NCBI GenBank assembly: GCA_002299975.1
Contig: DBOT01000074.1
Location: 1 to 13,689, forward strand
Origin: Lactobacillaceae bacterium UBA639
Lineage (GTDB): Bacteria > Bacillota > Bacilli > Lactobacillales > Lactobacillaceae
Length of the DNA stretch: 13,689 nt
Reading direction: 5' to 3'
Below the pieces are notes generated by a model that saw only the letters and a list, made by a program, of their open reading frames with translations, was not told the DNA's origin and did not search any database. A program made the translations under genes and the position numbers. Positions 1 to 7,028 of the stretch are shown piece by piece. The first letter of the stretch is position 1, and every line of letters starts with the position of its first letter.

Positions 1-79
1 TGTATCGCAAGGAACGTCCTTCACTATGAAGCGTTTCAATGACAACACGGTTCTGGAATGATAAAATAGTGGTGCTCAT
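1..79 (-). CDS. IS30 family transposase, N-terminal 26 codons only
   Basis: Reading from the ATG at 79 on the minus strand, the product starts MSTTILSFQNRVVIETLHSE and continues GRSLRY before the window ends. I recognise this as the N-terminus of IS30-family transposases of lactobacilli, where it leads into a helix-turn-helix that binds the terminal repeats; the DDE catalytic domain lies outside the window. A purine-rich ribosome site (AGAAAGAAGGA) precedes the start. The start codon and ribosome site sit inside the inverted repeat described at 77-132. No stop or frameshift is present in the visible part. Confidence 0.8.
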   Translation of the reverse strand, partial: MSTTILSFQNRVVIETLHSEGRSLRY

Positions 80-132
80 CAAGGTCCTTCTTTCTAATGG
101 ATTGTACGGTAACACCATTAAAGACCTTGATG
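77..132 (-). promoter_or_regulatory. Inverted repeat that would hide the transposase start in read-through RNA
   Basis: A perfect 10-bp inverted repeat (CATCAAGGTC at 77-86, GACCTTGATG at 123-132) encloses a second perfect 6-bp one (TAATGG 95-100, CCATTA 115-120). In minus-strand RNA the distal arm contains the transposase ATG. A candidate -10 box, TACAAT on the minus strand at 101-106, lies between the arms, so RNA begun there would lack one arm of the long stem and stay translatable. RNA entering from outside would fold and occlude the start. This layout is known from other insertion sequences such as IS10; its action here is inferred. Confidence 0.5.
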
Positions 133-206
133 GGTTTTTCTGTCCACTTAAATGTTCAACTTAAATTTTACAATCTGCCCCATACATTAAATAGGGAGAA
201 GTCACA

Positions 207-794
207 ATGAAAGACAATGAGCTAAGCATTACCTGCCCTAATTGCGGTAAGTTAAACGTAATTGGGAGTAACCGCTGTAGTAACTGTGGGCAGCGGTTAC
301 CCGCGCAAAAGCAGTGGAAAGTTCAACATCATCGAACACTATCGAAACGGATGGTCGGCGTGATCCTAACCATTGCTGCAGTATTAGCAATTGGCTTGCT
401 TGGACTTATCGTTCAGCATAATCAAGTACTATCTTATACGACTTTCTTAAATGAGGCACCACAGAAAGTGATATTTTATGATGCACATCACCATCCTGTT
501 AAAACGCTTTACTTGATTGGTGATCGCCGTAAGAAAACTACCGCTGGAATTCAGGGAACCTTAGTGATATCTAAAAGGGTCCGTATTGATAAGAACTATC
601 GCTCTTTAAAACGAGTTTATTATACTGATAATCGTCAACACGGTCTACTGGAGGTTCAATCTGACCCAGTAATGAAGTTTTATTACCCTAGTCGAAGTGG
701 AAAACTAAAGCTGAACGGTCGATGTGAAATTGCTGGGTACCCGAAAATTAGGTACTTCAGCTGGCAGGGAACCAGCGGCGGGGTGACTAAATAA
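207..794 (+). CDS. Membrane-anchored zinc-ribbon domain protein
   Basis: The 195-residue protein opens with a zinc ribbon: CPNCG at residues 10-14 and CSNCG at 24-28 give the four metal-binding cysteines. A basic stretch (about 40-48) precedes one hydrophobic membrane helix at about 49-70. The remaining 125 residues should lie outside the cell, are rich in basic and aromatic residues, and match no domain I can name. The general plan (cytoplasmic zinc ribbon, one helix, external domain) is common in Firmicute proteins of unknown role, for example TcaA/YvbJ-like ones. AGGGAG at 193-198 is a good ribosome site for ATG 207. A possible -10 box is TACAAT at 169-174, without a clear -35. The gene sits next to the IS30 end and its codons are AT-richer than those of brnQ onward, which hints at an accessory origin. 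It converges with the LytTR gene, and the two ends overlap by 8 bp. Confidence 0.75.
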   Translation: MKDNELSITCPNCGKLNVIGSNRCSNCGQRLPAQKQWKVQHHRTLSKRMVGVILTIAAVLAIGLLGLIVQHNQVLSYTTFLNEAPQKVIFYDAHHHPVKTLYLIGDRRKKTTAGIQGTLVISKRVRIDKNYRSLKRVYYTDNRQHGLLEVQSDPVMKFYYPSRSGKLKLNGRCEIAGYPKIRYFSWQGTSGGVTK

Positions 795-1545
795 TTTTAA
801 GTGGTGATTCGAGTTCCTTCAACCGGGCAAAGAGATGTTTCGTCCGTAGCCGGGAGAAGGGATAATCCTGATCATTGCCCTTGAAGCGGAGGGTGTGGTG
901 CTTAAGATTAACGGAAATGACTTTAAGAGGATTGATTAAGTAGTGCCGGTGTGCCCGAAAGAGAACGGGAAACTCATTTTCAAGCTCGTTCAGGGTAACG
1001 TTGATGGTAAGAACCTGATTGTCGATAGTGTGGAGAAGCGATTGGTGCGAATTAGTAGGGTTGGGTTCGAAGTAATAGATATTACCGAGATCTTCTTTTA
1101 AGTATCCCGCGCTAGTCTTAAGCGTTAGCCACTGGACAGGCTGTTGCTGATGCTGTTTCTTGATAATAAATACAAAGTCGTCTTTGAGCTTGGCCACAAT
1201 ATTATCGTGGTCCTTAGCAATGAAGGCCAATGCCTCGCTCTTGAATTTGTAAGTGGTAGGTAGGAACTCATCATGGACGGTGATAAAAATGATCGTCGCG
1301 AAGGCATCGTGTTGCCGAATTTGCTGGCTGACTTGGAGGCCAGCTTTTTTATTACCGGCAATCTCAATATCGAGTAGGTAAACGTTGCCGGTGCTTGGTT
1401 CTGGAAGTTCATCCATTAATGAATCAACATCGGTAAAGGGAAGAATATTCATTTTAGAAATCTTCAGTTCTGTCTGAATTTTACGCAAGGTTTGTTCAAG
1501 ATAGCGCTGTTCGATCCATTTGTCTTCTAGAATAAAAACGTTCAT
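787..1545 (-). CDS. LytTR-family response regulator (AgrA/ComE/PlnC type), orphan
   Basis: This 252-residue protein has two domains. Residues 1-125 form a CheY-like receiver: acidic pocket E7-D8, phospho-acceptor D59 (in VYLLDIE), T89 in FITVHDE and K111 in FIAKDHD all sit where expected. Residues about 137-252 form a LytTR DNA-binding domain, with the typical FRAHRHYLINPLKVISV segment near 198-212. The family controls bacteriocins, competence and quorum responses, usually with a partner histidine kinase encoded alongside; no kinase or peptide pheromone gene lies in this window, so the partner is elsewhere or lost. AAGGGGAG is a strong ribosome site 7 bases before ATG 1545. The gene is divergent from brnQ, and the 211-bp gap holds the repeats at 1639-1669 that could be its own binding sites. 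The receiver residues are intact, so phosphorylation control is plausible. Confidence 0.88.
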   Translation of the reverse strand: MNVFILEDKWIEQRYLEQTLRKIQTELKISKMNILPFTDVDSLMDELPEPSTGNVYLLDIEIAGNKKAGLQVSQQIRQHDAFATIIFITVHDEFLPTTYKFKSEALAFIAKDHDNIVAKLKDDFVFIIKKQHQQQPVQWLTLKTSAGYLKEDLGNIYYFEPNPTNSHQSLLHTIDNQVLTINVTLNELENEFPVLFRAHRHYLINPLKVISVNLKHHTLRFKGNDQDYPFSRLRTKHLFARLKELESPLKII

Positions 1546-1638
1546 TAATTAATCTCCCCTTAAATCTATTCATTAATTATGATAATGGCATTGTTACCGA
1601 ATCACCAATGTTTCAGTATTTCATCTGTCATTATGTAT

Positions 1639-1669
1639 ATTTGACTGAAGAAAACGTCATTTCACTGAA
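1639..1669 (-). promoter_or_regulatory. Paired direct repeats, possible LytTR regulator binding sites
   Basis: Two 11-bp copies differing at one base lie exactly 20 bp apart: ATTTGACTGAA (1639-1649) and ATTTCACTGAA (1659-1669). On the minus strand they read TTCAGTCAAAT and TTCAGTGAAAT. A reversed partial copy, TTCAGTATTTC, begins at 1612. LytTR dimers typically bind paired ~9-bp repeats about two helical turns apart, and these lie 94-124 bp upstream of the LytTR start. The sequence is only loosely like known LytTR sites, so this remains an inference. Confidence 0.35.
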
Positions 1670-1712
1670 AAACAGCGGTCATAAGCGTTATCCGGGTGGG
1701 GAGAGAAACTAT

Positions 1713-1720
1713 GCTATAAT
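1713..1720 (+). promoter_or_regulatory. -10 promoter element of the brnQ operon
   Basis: A consensus TATAAT (1715-1720) sits 36 bp before the brnQ start. A TG occurs at 1712-1713, giving an extended-like -10 (TGC-TATAAT). No good -35 is present at 17 bp. The dyad ATAAGCGTTAT (1681-1691), which resembles a poor cre core, lies at about the -35 position and could be an operator. The predicted leader is only about 30 nt, too short for a T-box or riboswitch. Confidence 0.55.
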
Positions 1721-1756
1721 TAGCAATTGCTGATATTAACGTAGAGGAGTTTTGAA

Positions 1757-3100
1757 ATGAATTCACTGAAAAAAGCGAGTAAGACCTACTTAACAATTGG
1801 GTCGCTAATCTTTGGAATGATTTTTGGGGCCGGGAACCTGGTTTTCCCGGTTCACCTGGGCCAGCTGGCTGGTCATAATTGGCTGCCAGCTGCCATTGGT
1901 TTCATTGTCTCTGGGGTATTCTTGCCCCTCTTTGCCCTGCTGGCAATCAGTATCACCAGGTCCCGGGGCCTTTTTGAACTGGCGCTGCCGGTGGGCCCGT
2001 GGTTTGCCCTGATCTTCTTGGTGCTGGTTCACGCCACGATTGGGCCGCTCTGTGCCACGCCGCGTTCAGCGACGGTGCCATATGCAATTGGGGTGGCACC
2101 TTACCTCAGTACAGCCATGCAGCCCTGGGGCTTGGCGATCTATACGGGACTTTTCTTCCTGCTGGTGTACTTTTTTGCTACGCGGGAAGGGAAGATCACG
2201 GAGATTATTGGGAAAGTGCTCAATCCGATCTTTTTGGTAATGCTTTTTGTGATCTTCTTCATGGCTTTTCTCAAGCCGATGGGAAGCCTGTACGCGCCGA
2301 AACCGACGAGTGATTACCTGCAGCATGCCTTTTCTAGCGGTTTCTTACAGGGTTATAATACGATGGATGCCCTGGCAATGTTGATTTTTGGGGTAACCAT
2401 CATCGCGGCGGTCCAACAGATGGGTTTCAAACGGGGGCAACAGACCTCTCTGGCGACAGTTAAAGGCGGAATGATTGGGATTGCCGGAGTTGGGATCATG
2501 TACCTGGGACTGATCTACCTCGGCACCACCAGTCGGAACCATTTTGCTGTCGCAGCCAACGGGGGAACCACCCTTAACCAGGTGGCCCACTACTACATGG
2601 GCAACTTTGGAAATGCCCTGCTTCTTACTCTAGCAACGATTACCTGCATGACGACGGCAATGGGGTTGGTAATTGCCTTCTCTCAAGATTTTCATGATCG
2701 TTTTCCCCAGATTTCCTACAAGACCTTTCTGCGACTAAACTGTTTCATCTCGTTTGTTATCGCTAATCTGGGGTTGGACAAGATCGTGACTTGGTCCACC
2801 CCGGTCCTGATGCTCCTGTATCCGTTGGCAATTGTCTTGATTCTGTTGGGGATATTTTCACCGTTCTTTGATAATGCGGCGGTTGTCTACCGCTGGAGTT
2901 TATTATTTACCTTTGTTCCGGCAGTCCTGGATATGGTCAATGCCTTTCCGCCAGTGCTGCGCAATCTGTCAGGTAGTCAGGCATTGATCGGGATTGCTAG
3001 TCATATTCCCCTGTACCAGTTGGGGCTTGGCTGGGTGCTGTTTGCCCTTATCGGTGTGGTCTGTGGTTTACTGGCCTGGCAGCTGCGTAAACGGCGGTAG
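1757..3100 (+). CDS. brnQ: Branched-chain amino acid transporter BrnQ (LIVCS family)
   Basis: A 447-residue, very hydrophobic protein with about 12 membrane helices, the normal size and topology for the LIVCS family, which imports leucine, isoleucine and valine by cation symport. The N-terminus carries the family signature GMIFGAGNLVFPVHLGQLAG (about residues 19-38), and a second conserved stretch, GPLCATPRSATVPY, lies near 96-109. The protein looks full length and ends with a basic tail (KRR). GAGGAG at 1744-1749 is the ribosome site for ATG 1757. It is the first gene of a same-strand group: the ROK gene starts 42 bp after its stop. Substrate choice among the branched-chain amino acids cannot be read from sequence. 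Confidence 0.95.
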   Translation: MNSLKKASKTYLTIGSLIFGMIFGAGNLVFPVHLGQLAGHNWLPAAIGFIVSGVFLPLFALLAISITRSRGLFELALPVGPWFALIFLVLVHATIGPLCATPRSATVPYAIGVAPYLSTAMQPWGLAIYTGLFFLLVYFFATREGKITEIIGKVLNPIFLVMLFVIFFMAFLKPMGSLYAPKPTSDYLQHAFSSGFLQGYNTMDALAMLIFGVTIIAAVQQMGFKRGQQTSLATVKGGMIGIAGVGIMYLGLIYLGTTSRNHFAVAANGGTTLNQVAHYYMGNFGNALLLTLATITCMTTAMGLVIAFSQDFHDRFPQISYKTFLRLNCFISFVIANLGLDKIVTWSTPVLMLLYPLAIVLILLGIFSPFFDNAAVVYRWSLLFTFVPAVLDMVNAFPPVLRNLSGSQALIGIASHIPLYQLGLGWVLFALIGVVCGLLAWQLRKRR

Positions 3101-3142
3101 TGTATAATGGAGATATCATAATGTGGTGAGGAGGTAGTTGCG

Positions 3143-4051
3143 ATGGCCAGACAGTATTTAAGTATTGATGTCGGTGGCACGGCGGTGAAGAGTGCCCGAA
3201 TCGACCATTCTGGAAATATTATCGTTAAACGGCGCACGGCGACACCTCATGACCAGACCGCTTTCCTTCATCTACTGACGGAGATTGTGGATCGCCAGCC
3301 GGGGGTCGCTGCAATTTGTGTGAGTGTGCCCGGAATTGTCAATCCAGCCACGGGAGCAGTTAAGTTTACAGGGGCCTTGGCCTTTATGGGGAACTTCCCA
3401 CTGGCGGCCTACCTGCGTCAATATGCTGGGTTACCAGTCTACGTTGGTAATGACGCCAACTGTGCGACCCTGGCTGAGCTCTGGCTAGGTAACCTCACCG
3501 ACGTCCAGAATGGTGCTGTGATTACCCTGGGAACCTCGGTCGGTGGTGGCCTGGTTATCAACGGTCAATTAGTGCACGGTCCTCATTTCCGGGCGGGGGA
3601 GCTCAGCGCAATCGTCAATAACTATGACCATGCGGATCCGCACCAGGCTACGGTTGGCGCTAGTACCTCAGCCGTTAAGATGATCATGGCAGTTGCTCAA
3701 GCCTGCAACCTACCAGATCTTAAGGATGGCCAGCGGGCATTTGAGGAGATTAATAAACGTGAAGGCCCCGCCTGGGAAATCTTTACCGCCTTCTGTCGAC
3801 GCGTAGCCGTACTGTTGATCAACGTGCAGGCAGTAGTTGACCTTGACCGGATCGTGATTGGCGGGGGAATTAGTGTCCAGCCAATCCTGATCAGTGAAGT
3901 CCGTCACCAGTTTCGGCTGCTTCAGGAAGGAGATCGCCGTCTTCGTGATGACATTGAAATGCCGACAATTGTGGCGGCCCGTTTTGGGAACGGGGCAAAC
4001 CTGTTGGGCGCCCTGTACGGTTTACTGTTGAAGATTGAGGAGGAAGAATAA
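3143..4051 (+). CDS. ROK family protein, probable sugar kinase
   Basis: The 302-residue protein has the ROK (repressor, ORF, kinase) actin-like fold. The phosphate-binding loop DVGGT is at residues 9-13, the sugar-site segment VGNDANCATLAE is at 101-112 with the presumed catalytic base D104, GTSVGGGLVINGQLVHG is at 130-146, and GGGIS and GNGANLLGA mark the C-terminal nucleotide lobe. There is no N-terminal helix-turn-helix, so it should be a kinase and not a repressor. The CxCGxxGCxE zinc motif of glucokinases and NagC-like members is absent; where it should be, the chain reads through YDHADPHQATVGAS (161-174). Beta-glucoside kinases and some NanK-type kinases also lack it, so the substrate may be a phospho-disaccharide or N-acylated sugar; this is not decided. 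GAGGAGGT (3127-3134) is the ribosome site. Only one base separates its stop from the HAD start. Confidence 0.88.
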   Translation: MARQYLSIDVGGTAVKSARIDHSGNIIVKRRTATPHDQTAFLHLLTEIVDRQPGVAAICVSVPGIVNPATGAVKFTGALAFMGNFPLAAYLRQYAGLPVYVGNDANCATLAELWLGNLTDVQNGAVITLGTSVGGGLVINGQLVHGPHFRAGELSAIVNNYDHADPHQATVGASTSAVKMIMAVAQACNLPDLKDGQRAFEEINKREGPAWEIFTAFCRRVAVLLINVQAVVDLDRIVIGGGISVQPILISEVRHQFRLLQEGDRRLRDDIEMPTIVAARFGNGANLLGALYGLLLKIEEEE

Positions 4052-4052
4052 C

Positions 4053-4790
4053 ATGCGTGCAGTAGCAACTGACATTGACGGAACCTTTTTGACCAATCAG
4101 CGCGACTACGATCGACAGTTGTTTGCCAAGGCCTATGCGGCGATGGTTGAGAAGGACATCCGGTTTATCGTGGCTAGCGGGGACCAATACTATTTCTTGC
4201 GTAGCCTTTTTCCACGGGTTGCCGACCAACTGGCCTTTGTGGCGGAGAATGGGGTGCTGACAATCGACCGCGGGGAAGAGGTTCACTGTGGGCGACTGGC
4301 GATGACGGATGCCCAGGCGGTAATTGAGTATCTGGAGAAGCTGCCAGAGGTCAATTTCGTTGTCTGCGGTCGCCGCAGTGCCTATGTTTTGGCCAGTGCA
4401 CCAGTCAGTTTCCGGACCGGGGCACGCCGATTCTATACTCGGATCAAGGAGGTTGCGGACTTCTCTGCCATCCAAGATGATGTGATCTTCAAGTTTGCTT
4501 TGAATGTCCCAACAGTACAGCAGGAAAAAATTTCCCGGGAAATTGATACTCATTTTGCCGGGATTATCCGGGCAACGTCCAGCGGGAACGGCTCCATTGA
4601 CCTGATTATTCCAGGAATGGATAAGTCTCACGGCCTCAAGCTATTACTGAACCGGTGGGGAATCAGCCCCCAGGACCTGGTTGTGTTTGGCGATGGTGAG
4701 AACGATCTCGAGATGTTTGAACTGGCCGGGACTAGTTACGCGATGGGGAATGCACCTCAAAACTGCTACCCACGTCATCGGCACGAATGA
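4053..4790 (+). CDS. Cof-type HAD-IIB phosphatase with frameshifted C-terminus
   Basis: The start chosen is ATG 4053, preceded by GAGGAGGAAG at 4037-4046; an in-frame ATG at 4035 lies inside the ROK gene before that site and is unlikely. The 245-residue product shows all four HAD motifs: DIDGT with D7 and D9, S42 in IVASGD, K191 or K196 before the last sheet, and GDGEND with D214 and D218. The middle is the type IIB cap. Such enzymes dephosphorylate sugar phosphates or related metabolites. After MGNAPQN (231-237) the sequence leaves the family pattern and ends with CYPRHRHE, while the expected continuation (ATHVIGTNDEQAVLHTL...) lies in another frame downstream and ends at 4833. The active site precedes the break, so the protein may still fold and work, or the gene may be decaying; a sequencing error is also possible. 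Confidence 0.8.
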   Translation: MRAVATDIDGTFLTNQRDYDRQLFAKAYAAMVEKDIRFIVASGDQYYFLRSLFPRVADQLAFVAENGVLTIDRGEEVHCGRLAMTDAQAVIEYLEKLPEVNFVVCGRRSAYVLASAPVSFRTGARRFYTRIKEVADFSAIQDDVIFKFALNVPTVQQEKISREIDTHFAGIIRATSSGNGSIDLIIPGMDKSHGLKLLLNRWGISPQDLVVFGDGENDLEMFELAGTSYAMGNAPQNCYPRHRHE

Positions 4791-4833
4791 CGAGCAGGCG
4801 GTCCTACATACACTTGAAAATTTAGGTGAATAA
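4765..4833 (+). other. Out-of-frame remnant of the HAD phosphatase C-terminus
   Basis: Read in the frame that contains TAA 4831-4833, this stretch encodes ATHVIGTNDEQAVLHTLENL followed by GE and a stop, the usual end of Cof-type HAD proteins. It is shifted by one frame from the open frame above. Its stop sits one base before the ATG of the next gene (4835), the tight coupling expected if the original reading frame ended here. Confidence 0.7.
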
Positions 4834-4834
4834 A

Positions 4835-5023
4835 ATGGCAATCCAGTTTAAGAATAATTTTTACCGCAGCATTAGCTTTTACATTGATCTGGTCCTGATT
4901 GGCCTATGCATATACAGCTATCTGGGCGATCATTCGGTGGGTGAGTACATTATTGATAGCATTTTCCTCCTGGCATTTATTATTAGTCTTTTGTCTGACC
5001 TCTTCAGTGTGCAGCGGAAGTAG
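4835..5023 (+). CDS. Small two-helix membrane protein, unknown function
   Basis: This 62-residue protein has two predicted membrane helices (about residues 15-29 and 38-57) joined by a short polar turn with acidic and histidine residues, and ends in a basic tail (VQRK). I do not recognise a family. The start is taken as ATG 4835, with AGGTG at 4824-4828 as ribosome site; a GTG at 4826 in the same frame would overlap that site and is less likely. It begins right after the original stop of the HAD frame, so it is probably the last gene of the brnQ operon and translated by coupling. The frameshift in the HAD gene moves that upstream stop 43 bases away and could weaken its translation. Confidence 0.65.
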   Translation: MAIQFKNNFYRSISFYIDLVLIGLCIYSYLGDHSVGEYIIDSIFLLAFIISLLSDLFSVQRK

Positions 5024-5036
5024 AACGAGTTAACTT

Positions 5037-5076
5037 AAAAAGCCTAGGATTATCGAAATGGTAATCCTAGGCTTTT
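5037..5076. terminator. Bidirectional rho-independent terminator
   Basis: The inverted repeat GCCTAGGATTA (5042-5052) and TAATCCTAGGC (5062-5072) is flanked by an A run (5037-5041) and a T run (5073-5076), giving a 15-bp stem with a 9-base loop. It lies between two converging genes and should end the brnQ operon on the plus strand and the usp/GTPase operon on the minus strand. Confidence 0.92.
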
Positions 5077-5087
5077 CTATTTAAAAT

Positions 5088-7016
5088 TTACTTTGTCATA
5101 TATGGGAAGTGCGCCATCTCAGGCAAACGGTCCCACCGTACCGGATAACCAGCACCGTGGGCACAGAAGACTGAATCCGGAGTGTTTTCCAGGTCAGCCA
5201 CCGGATCATACTGCCGGTTGTTGATGATTTCTTCAGCATTATGACACGGCTGGTAGCCGGCGACAACACACTCTAGTTGTCCCTGGCCGTGGGTATAATT
5301 CCGGACCTCCTGGGCATAGTCACGCATTGTTGCTACCGGGGCCGTACCCGTAATCGTAGTGGCAACCTCAGTATCGGTCCCCAACTTGAATGTCCCATTC
5401 ATTTGTTGGATATCATTGATTGCCCGGCCAACCTCTGATTGGGAAACGGTCAGGCGGAATTGGTACCAGGGTTCCAGCAATTGGCACTTATCCTGAGCCC
5501 GGAGCTCCATCAATCCCTGACGTACTGCCCGCCAGGTGGCCTCACGAAAGTCACCACCGACTGAGTGAACAATACTACCACGACCGCCGACCAGGGTGAT
5601 CTTGACATCGGTCAGTGGGGCCCCGATCAAGGCCCCGCGGTGCTCCTTGGCCCCCAGACTGGTCATGATCTGTTGTTGCCAGTTGTGGCTGAGGATATCG
5701 GTTCGACACTGATCGGCAAAGGTCAGTCCGCTTCCTGGTTGACCAGGTTCCATCAGGAGGTGAACCTCAGCGTAGTGACGGAGCGGTTCGAAGTGACCAA
5801 CCCCTTCAACGGCGGCGGTAATGGTTTCTTTATAAAGGATGTTACCTTGATCAAAACCGAGTTGGAGTTGGAAACGCTCGGCCAGGAGCTGCTGGAGGAC
5901 CTCCAACTGGACCTCACCCATCAGGTGGACGTGAATCTCCTGGAGGTGTTCCGACCAGGTGACTGCTAACTGGGGATCTTCATCTTCCAATTGACGGAGG
6001 GCTGCCAGGCAAGCATGAATGTCATTACCCCGTGGATCGACGGCGTAGCTCAGGACCGGCTGAAATGTGGCTTGCTGCAGGTCTTCTTCTGCACCCAGGC
6101 CCTGACCAGGAAAAGTCGTATCTAGTCCAGTGACGGCACAGACATCACCAGCGGGAACAACCTGCTTGATGGTGAACTTGGCGCCGTTGTAGTCCCGGAT
6201 TTGATTGGCCTTCTGGTCGTCTACCAGAGCGGCTTTGGCCTGGAGCTGGCCCCCGGTAACCCGTAGCCAGGTCAACCGGTCATTCTTATCGTGGGAGACC
6301 TTGAAAACGCGGGCACTAAACTTCTGATGCGGGGTAAAAGGCACGGTCCACTTTGCCAGACCTGCTAACAAATCGTCAACTCCCGTTAGTTTAAGAGCTG
6401 CTCCGGCATAGCATGGGAAGACCTTTCGTTCACGGATCAACCGTTGGATCGTGGCGGATTTGAGCTGGTCACTTTCTAGGTACTCAGTCAACGCATCGTC
6501 GTCTTGACTAGCGATGGCCTCGATGGTATCCGTACTAAGCGGGTTGCTGAACATAGCACAGCCTGGTGAACAGGCTTGCTGCAGGTCTTTTAGAACGGCC
6601 TGTGGATCCGCACCAACACTGTCCGTCTTGTTAATGAAGATAAAGGTTGGAACGTGGTAGTGATTAAGGAGACGCCAGAGGGTCAGGGTAGTACCTTCAA
6701 GGCCGTTGGTAGCGTCCACTACTAGGATAGCGTAGTCGAGAACCTGCAGGACCTGCTCCGTCTGCGCCACGAAGTCAATGTGGCCCGGGGTGTCGAGCAG
6801 GGTGATCCCCAGGTCGTTGTATTTAAGCTGGGCCTCGTGGGAGAAGATGGTAATTCCCCGCTTCTTTTCCAGTTGATCAGGGTCGAGGAAGGCATCACCG
6901 TTGTCGACCCGGCCAAGCTTCCGGCGGGCACCTGTCCGATAGAGCAGGGCCTCCGAAAGGGTAGTCTTGCCGGCATCGACGTGGGCCACAATCCCCATCA
7001 CGATCTTCTTCGCCAA
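5088..7016 (-). CDS. TetM-like ribosomal-protection-type translation GTPase
   Basis: At 642 residues this matches the length and layout of the Tet(M)/Tet(O) class of EF-G-like GTPases. The G domain shows AHVDAGKT (11-18), RGIT (53-56), DTPGH (75-79) and NKTD (129-132). Domain II and EF-G-like domains III-V follow; the C-terminus contains TPDSVFCAHGAGYPVRWDRL. These proteins bind the ribosome at the EF-G site and can release tetracycline. Many lactobacilli carry divergent chromosomal homologues whose effect on resistance is unclear, so resistance should not be assumed. The start is a TTG at 7016: AAGGGGAG lies six bases before it and no ATG fits that site. The gene follows usp by 12 bp, and its ribosome site shares two bases with the usp stop, so the two are co-transcribed and probably coupled. 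Alternative: a non-resistance EF-G paralogue with a housekeeping or stress role. Confidence 0.88.
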   Translation of the reverse strand: MAKKIVMGIVAHVDAGKTTLSEALLYRTGARRKLGRVDNGDAFLDPDQLEKKRGITIFSHEAQLKYNDLGITLLDTPGHIDFVAQTEQVLQVLDYAILVVDATNGLEGTTLTLWRLLNHYHVPTFIFINKTDSVGADPQAVLKDLQQACSPGCAMFSNPLSTDTIEAIASQDDDALTEYLESDQLKSATIQRLIRERKVFPCYAGAALKLTGVDDLLAGLAKWTVPFTPHQKFSARVFKVSHDKNDRLTWLRVTGGQLQAKAALVDDQKANQIRDYNGAKFTIKQVVPAGDVCAVTGLDTTFPGQGLGAEEDLQQATFQPVLSYAVDPRGNDIHACLAALRQLEDEDPQLAVTWSEHLQEIHVHLMGEVQLEVLQQLLAERFQLQLGFDQGNILYKETITAAVEGVGHFEPLRHYAEVHLLMEPGQPGSGLTFADQCRTDILSHNWQQQIMTSLGAKEHRGALIGAPLTDVKITLVGGRGSIVHSVGGDFREATWRAVRQGLMELRAQDKCQLLEPWYQFRLTVSQSEVGRAINDIQQMNGTFKLGTDTEVATTITGTAPVATMRDYAQEVRNYTHGQGQLECVVAGYQPCHNAEEIINNRQYDPVADLENTPDSVFCAHGAGYPVRWDRLPEMAHFPYMTK

Positions 7017-7028
7017 ACTAATCTCCCC

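Larger units (their letters stand above)
1..170 (-). mobile_element. End of an IS30-family insertion sequence (truncated by window edge)
   Basis: The left edge holds the 5' end of an IS30-type element whose transposase reads leftwards out of the window. The start of the transposase is recognisable, and between it and the zinc-ribbon gene lies an AT-rich stretch (about 140-170) that is probably the terminal inverted repeat. The exact outer boundary and any target-site duplication cannot be set because the other end is outside the window. The element may be intact beyond the edge; nothing here shows decay. Confidence 0.75.

Noticed and set aside
1660..1670. TTTCACTGAAA palindrome as a CodY box
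   Set aside because: The spacing between the TTTC and GAAA halves is three bases where the CodY consensus has one; it is better explained as part of the direct repeats.
1721..1756. T-box or riboswitch for brnQ
   Set aside because: The leader after the -10 box is only about 30 nt, far too short.
3103..3108. TATAAT just after brnQ as a separate promoter for the ROK gene
   Set aside because: No -35 or extended -10 accompanies it and no terminator separates brnQ from the ROK gene; it may contribute weakly but is not supported as a unit.
3891..4631. 246-codon open frame on the minus strand
   Set aside because: It is antisense to the ROK and HAD genes, whose motifs are clear, and has no recognisable domain or ribosome site.
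5088..7016. Calling the TetM-like gene an acquired tetracycline resistance determinant
   Set aside because: No mobile element or attenuator leader is adjacent, the gene is coupled to usp, and codon use matches the neighbours; function cannot be set from sequence alone.
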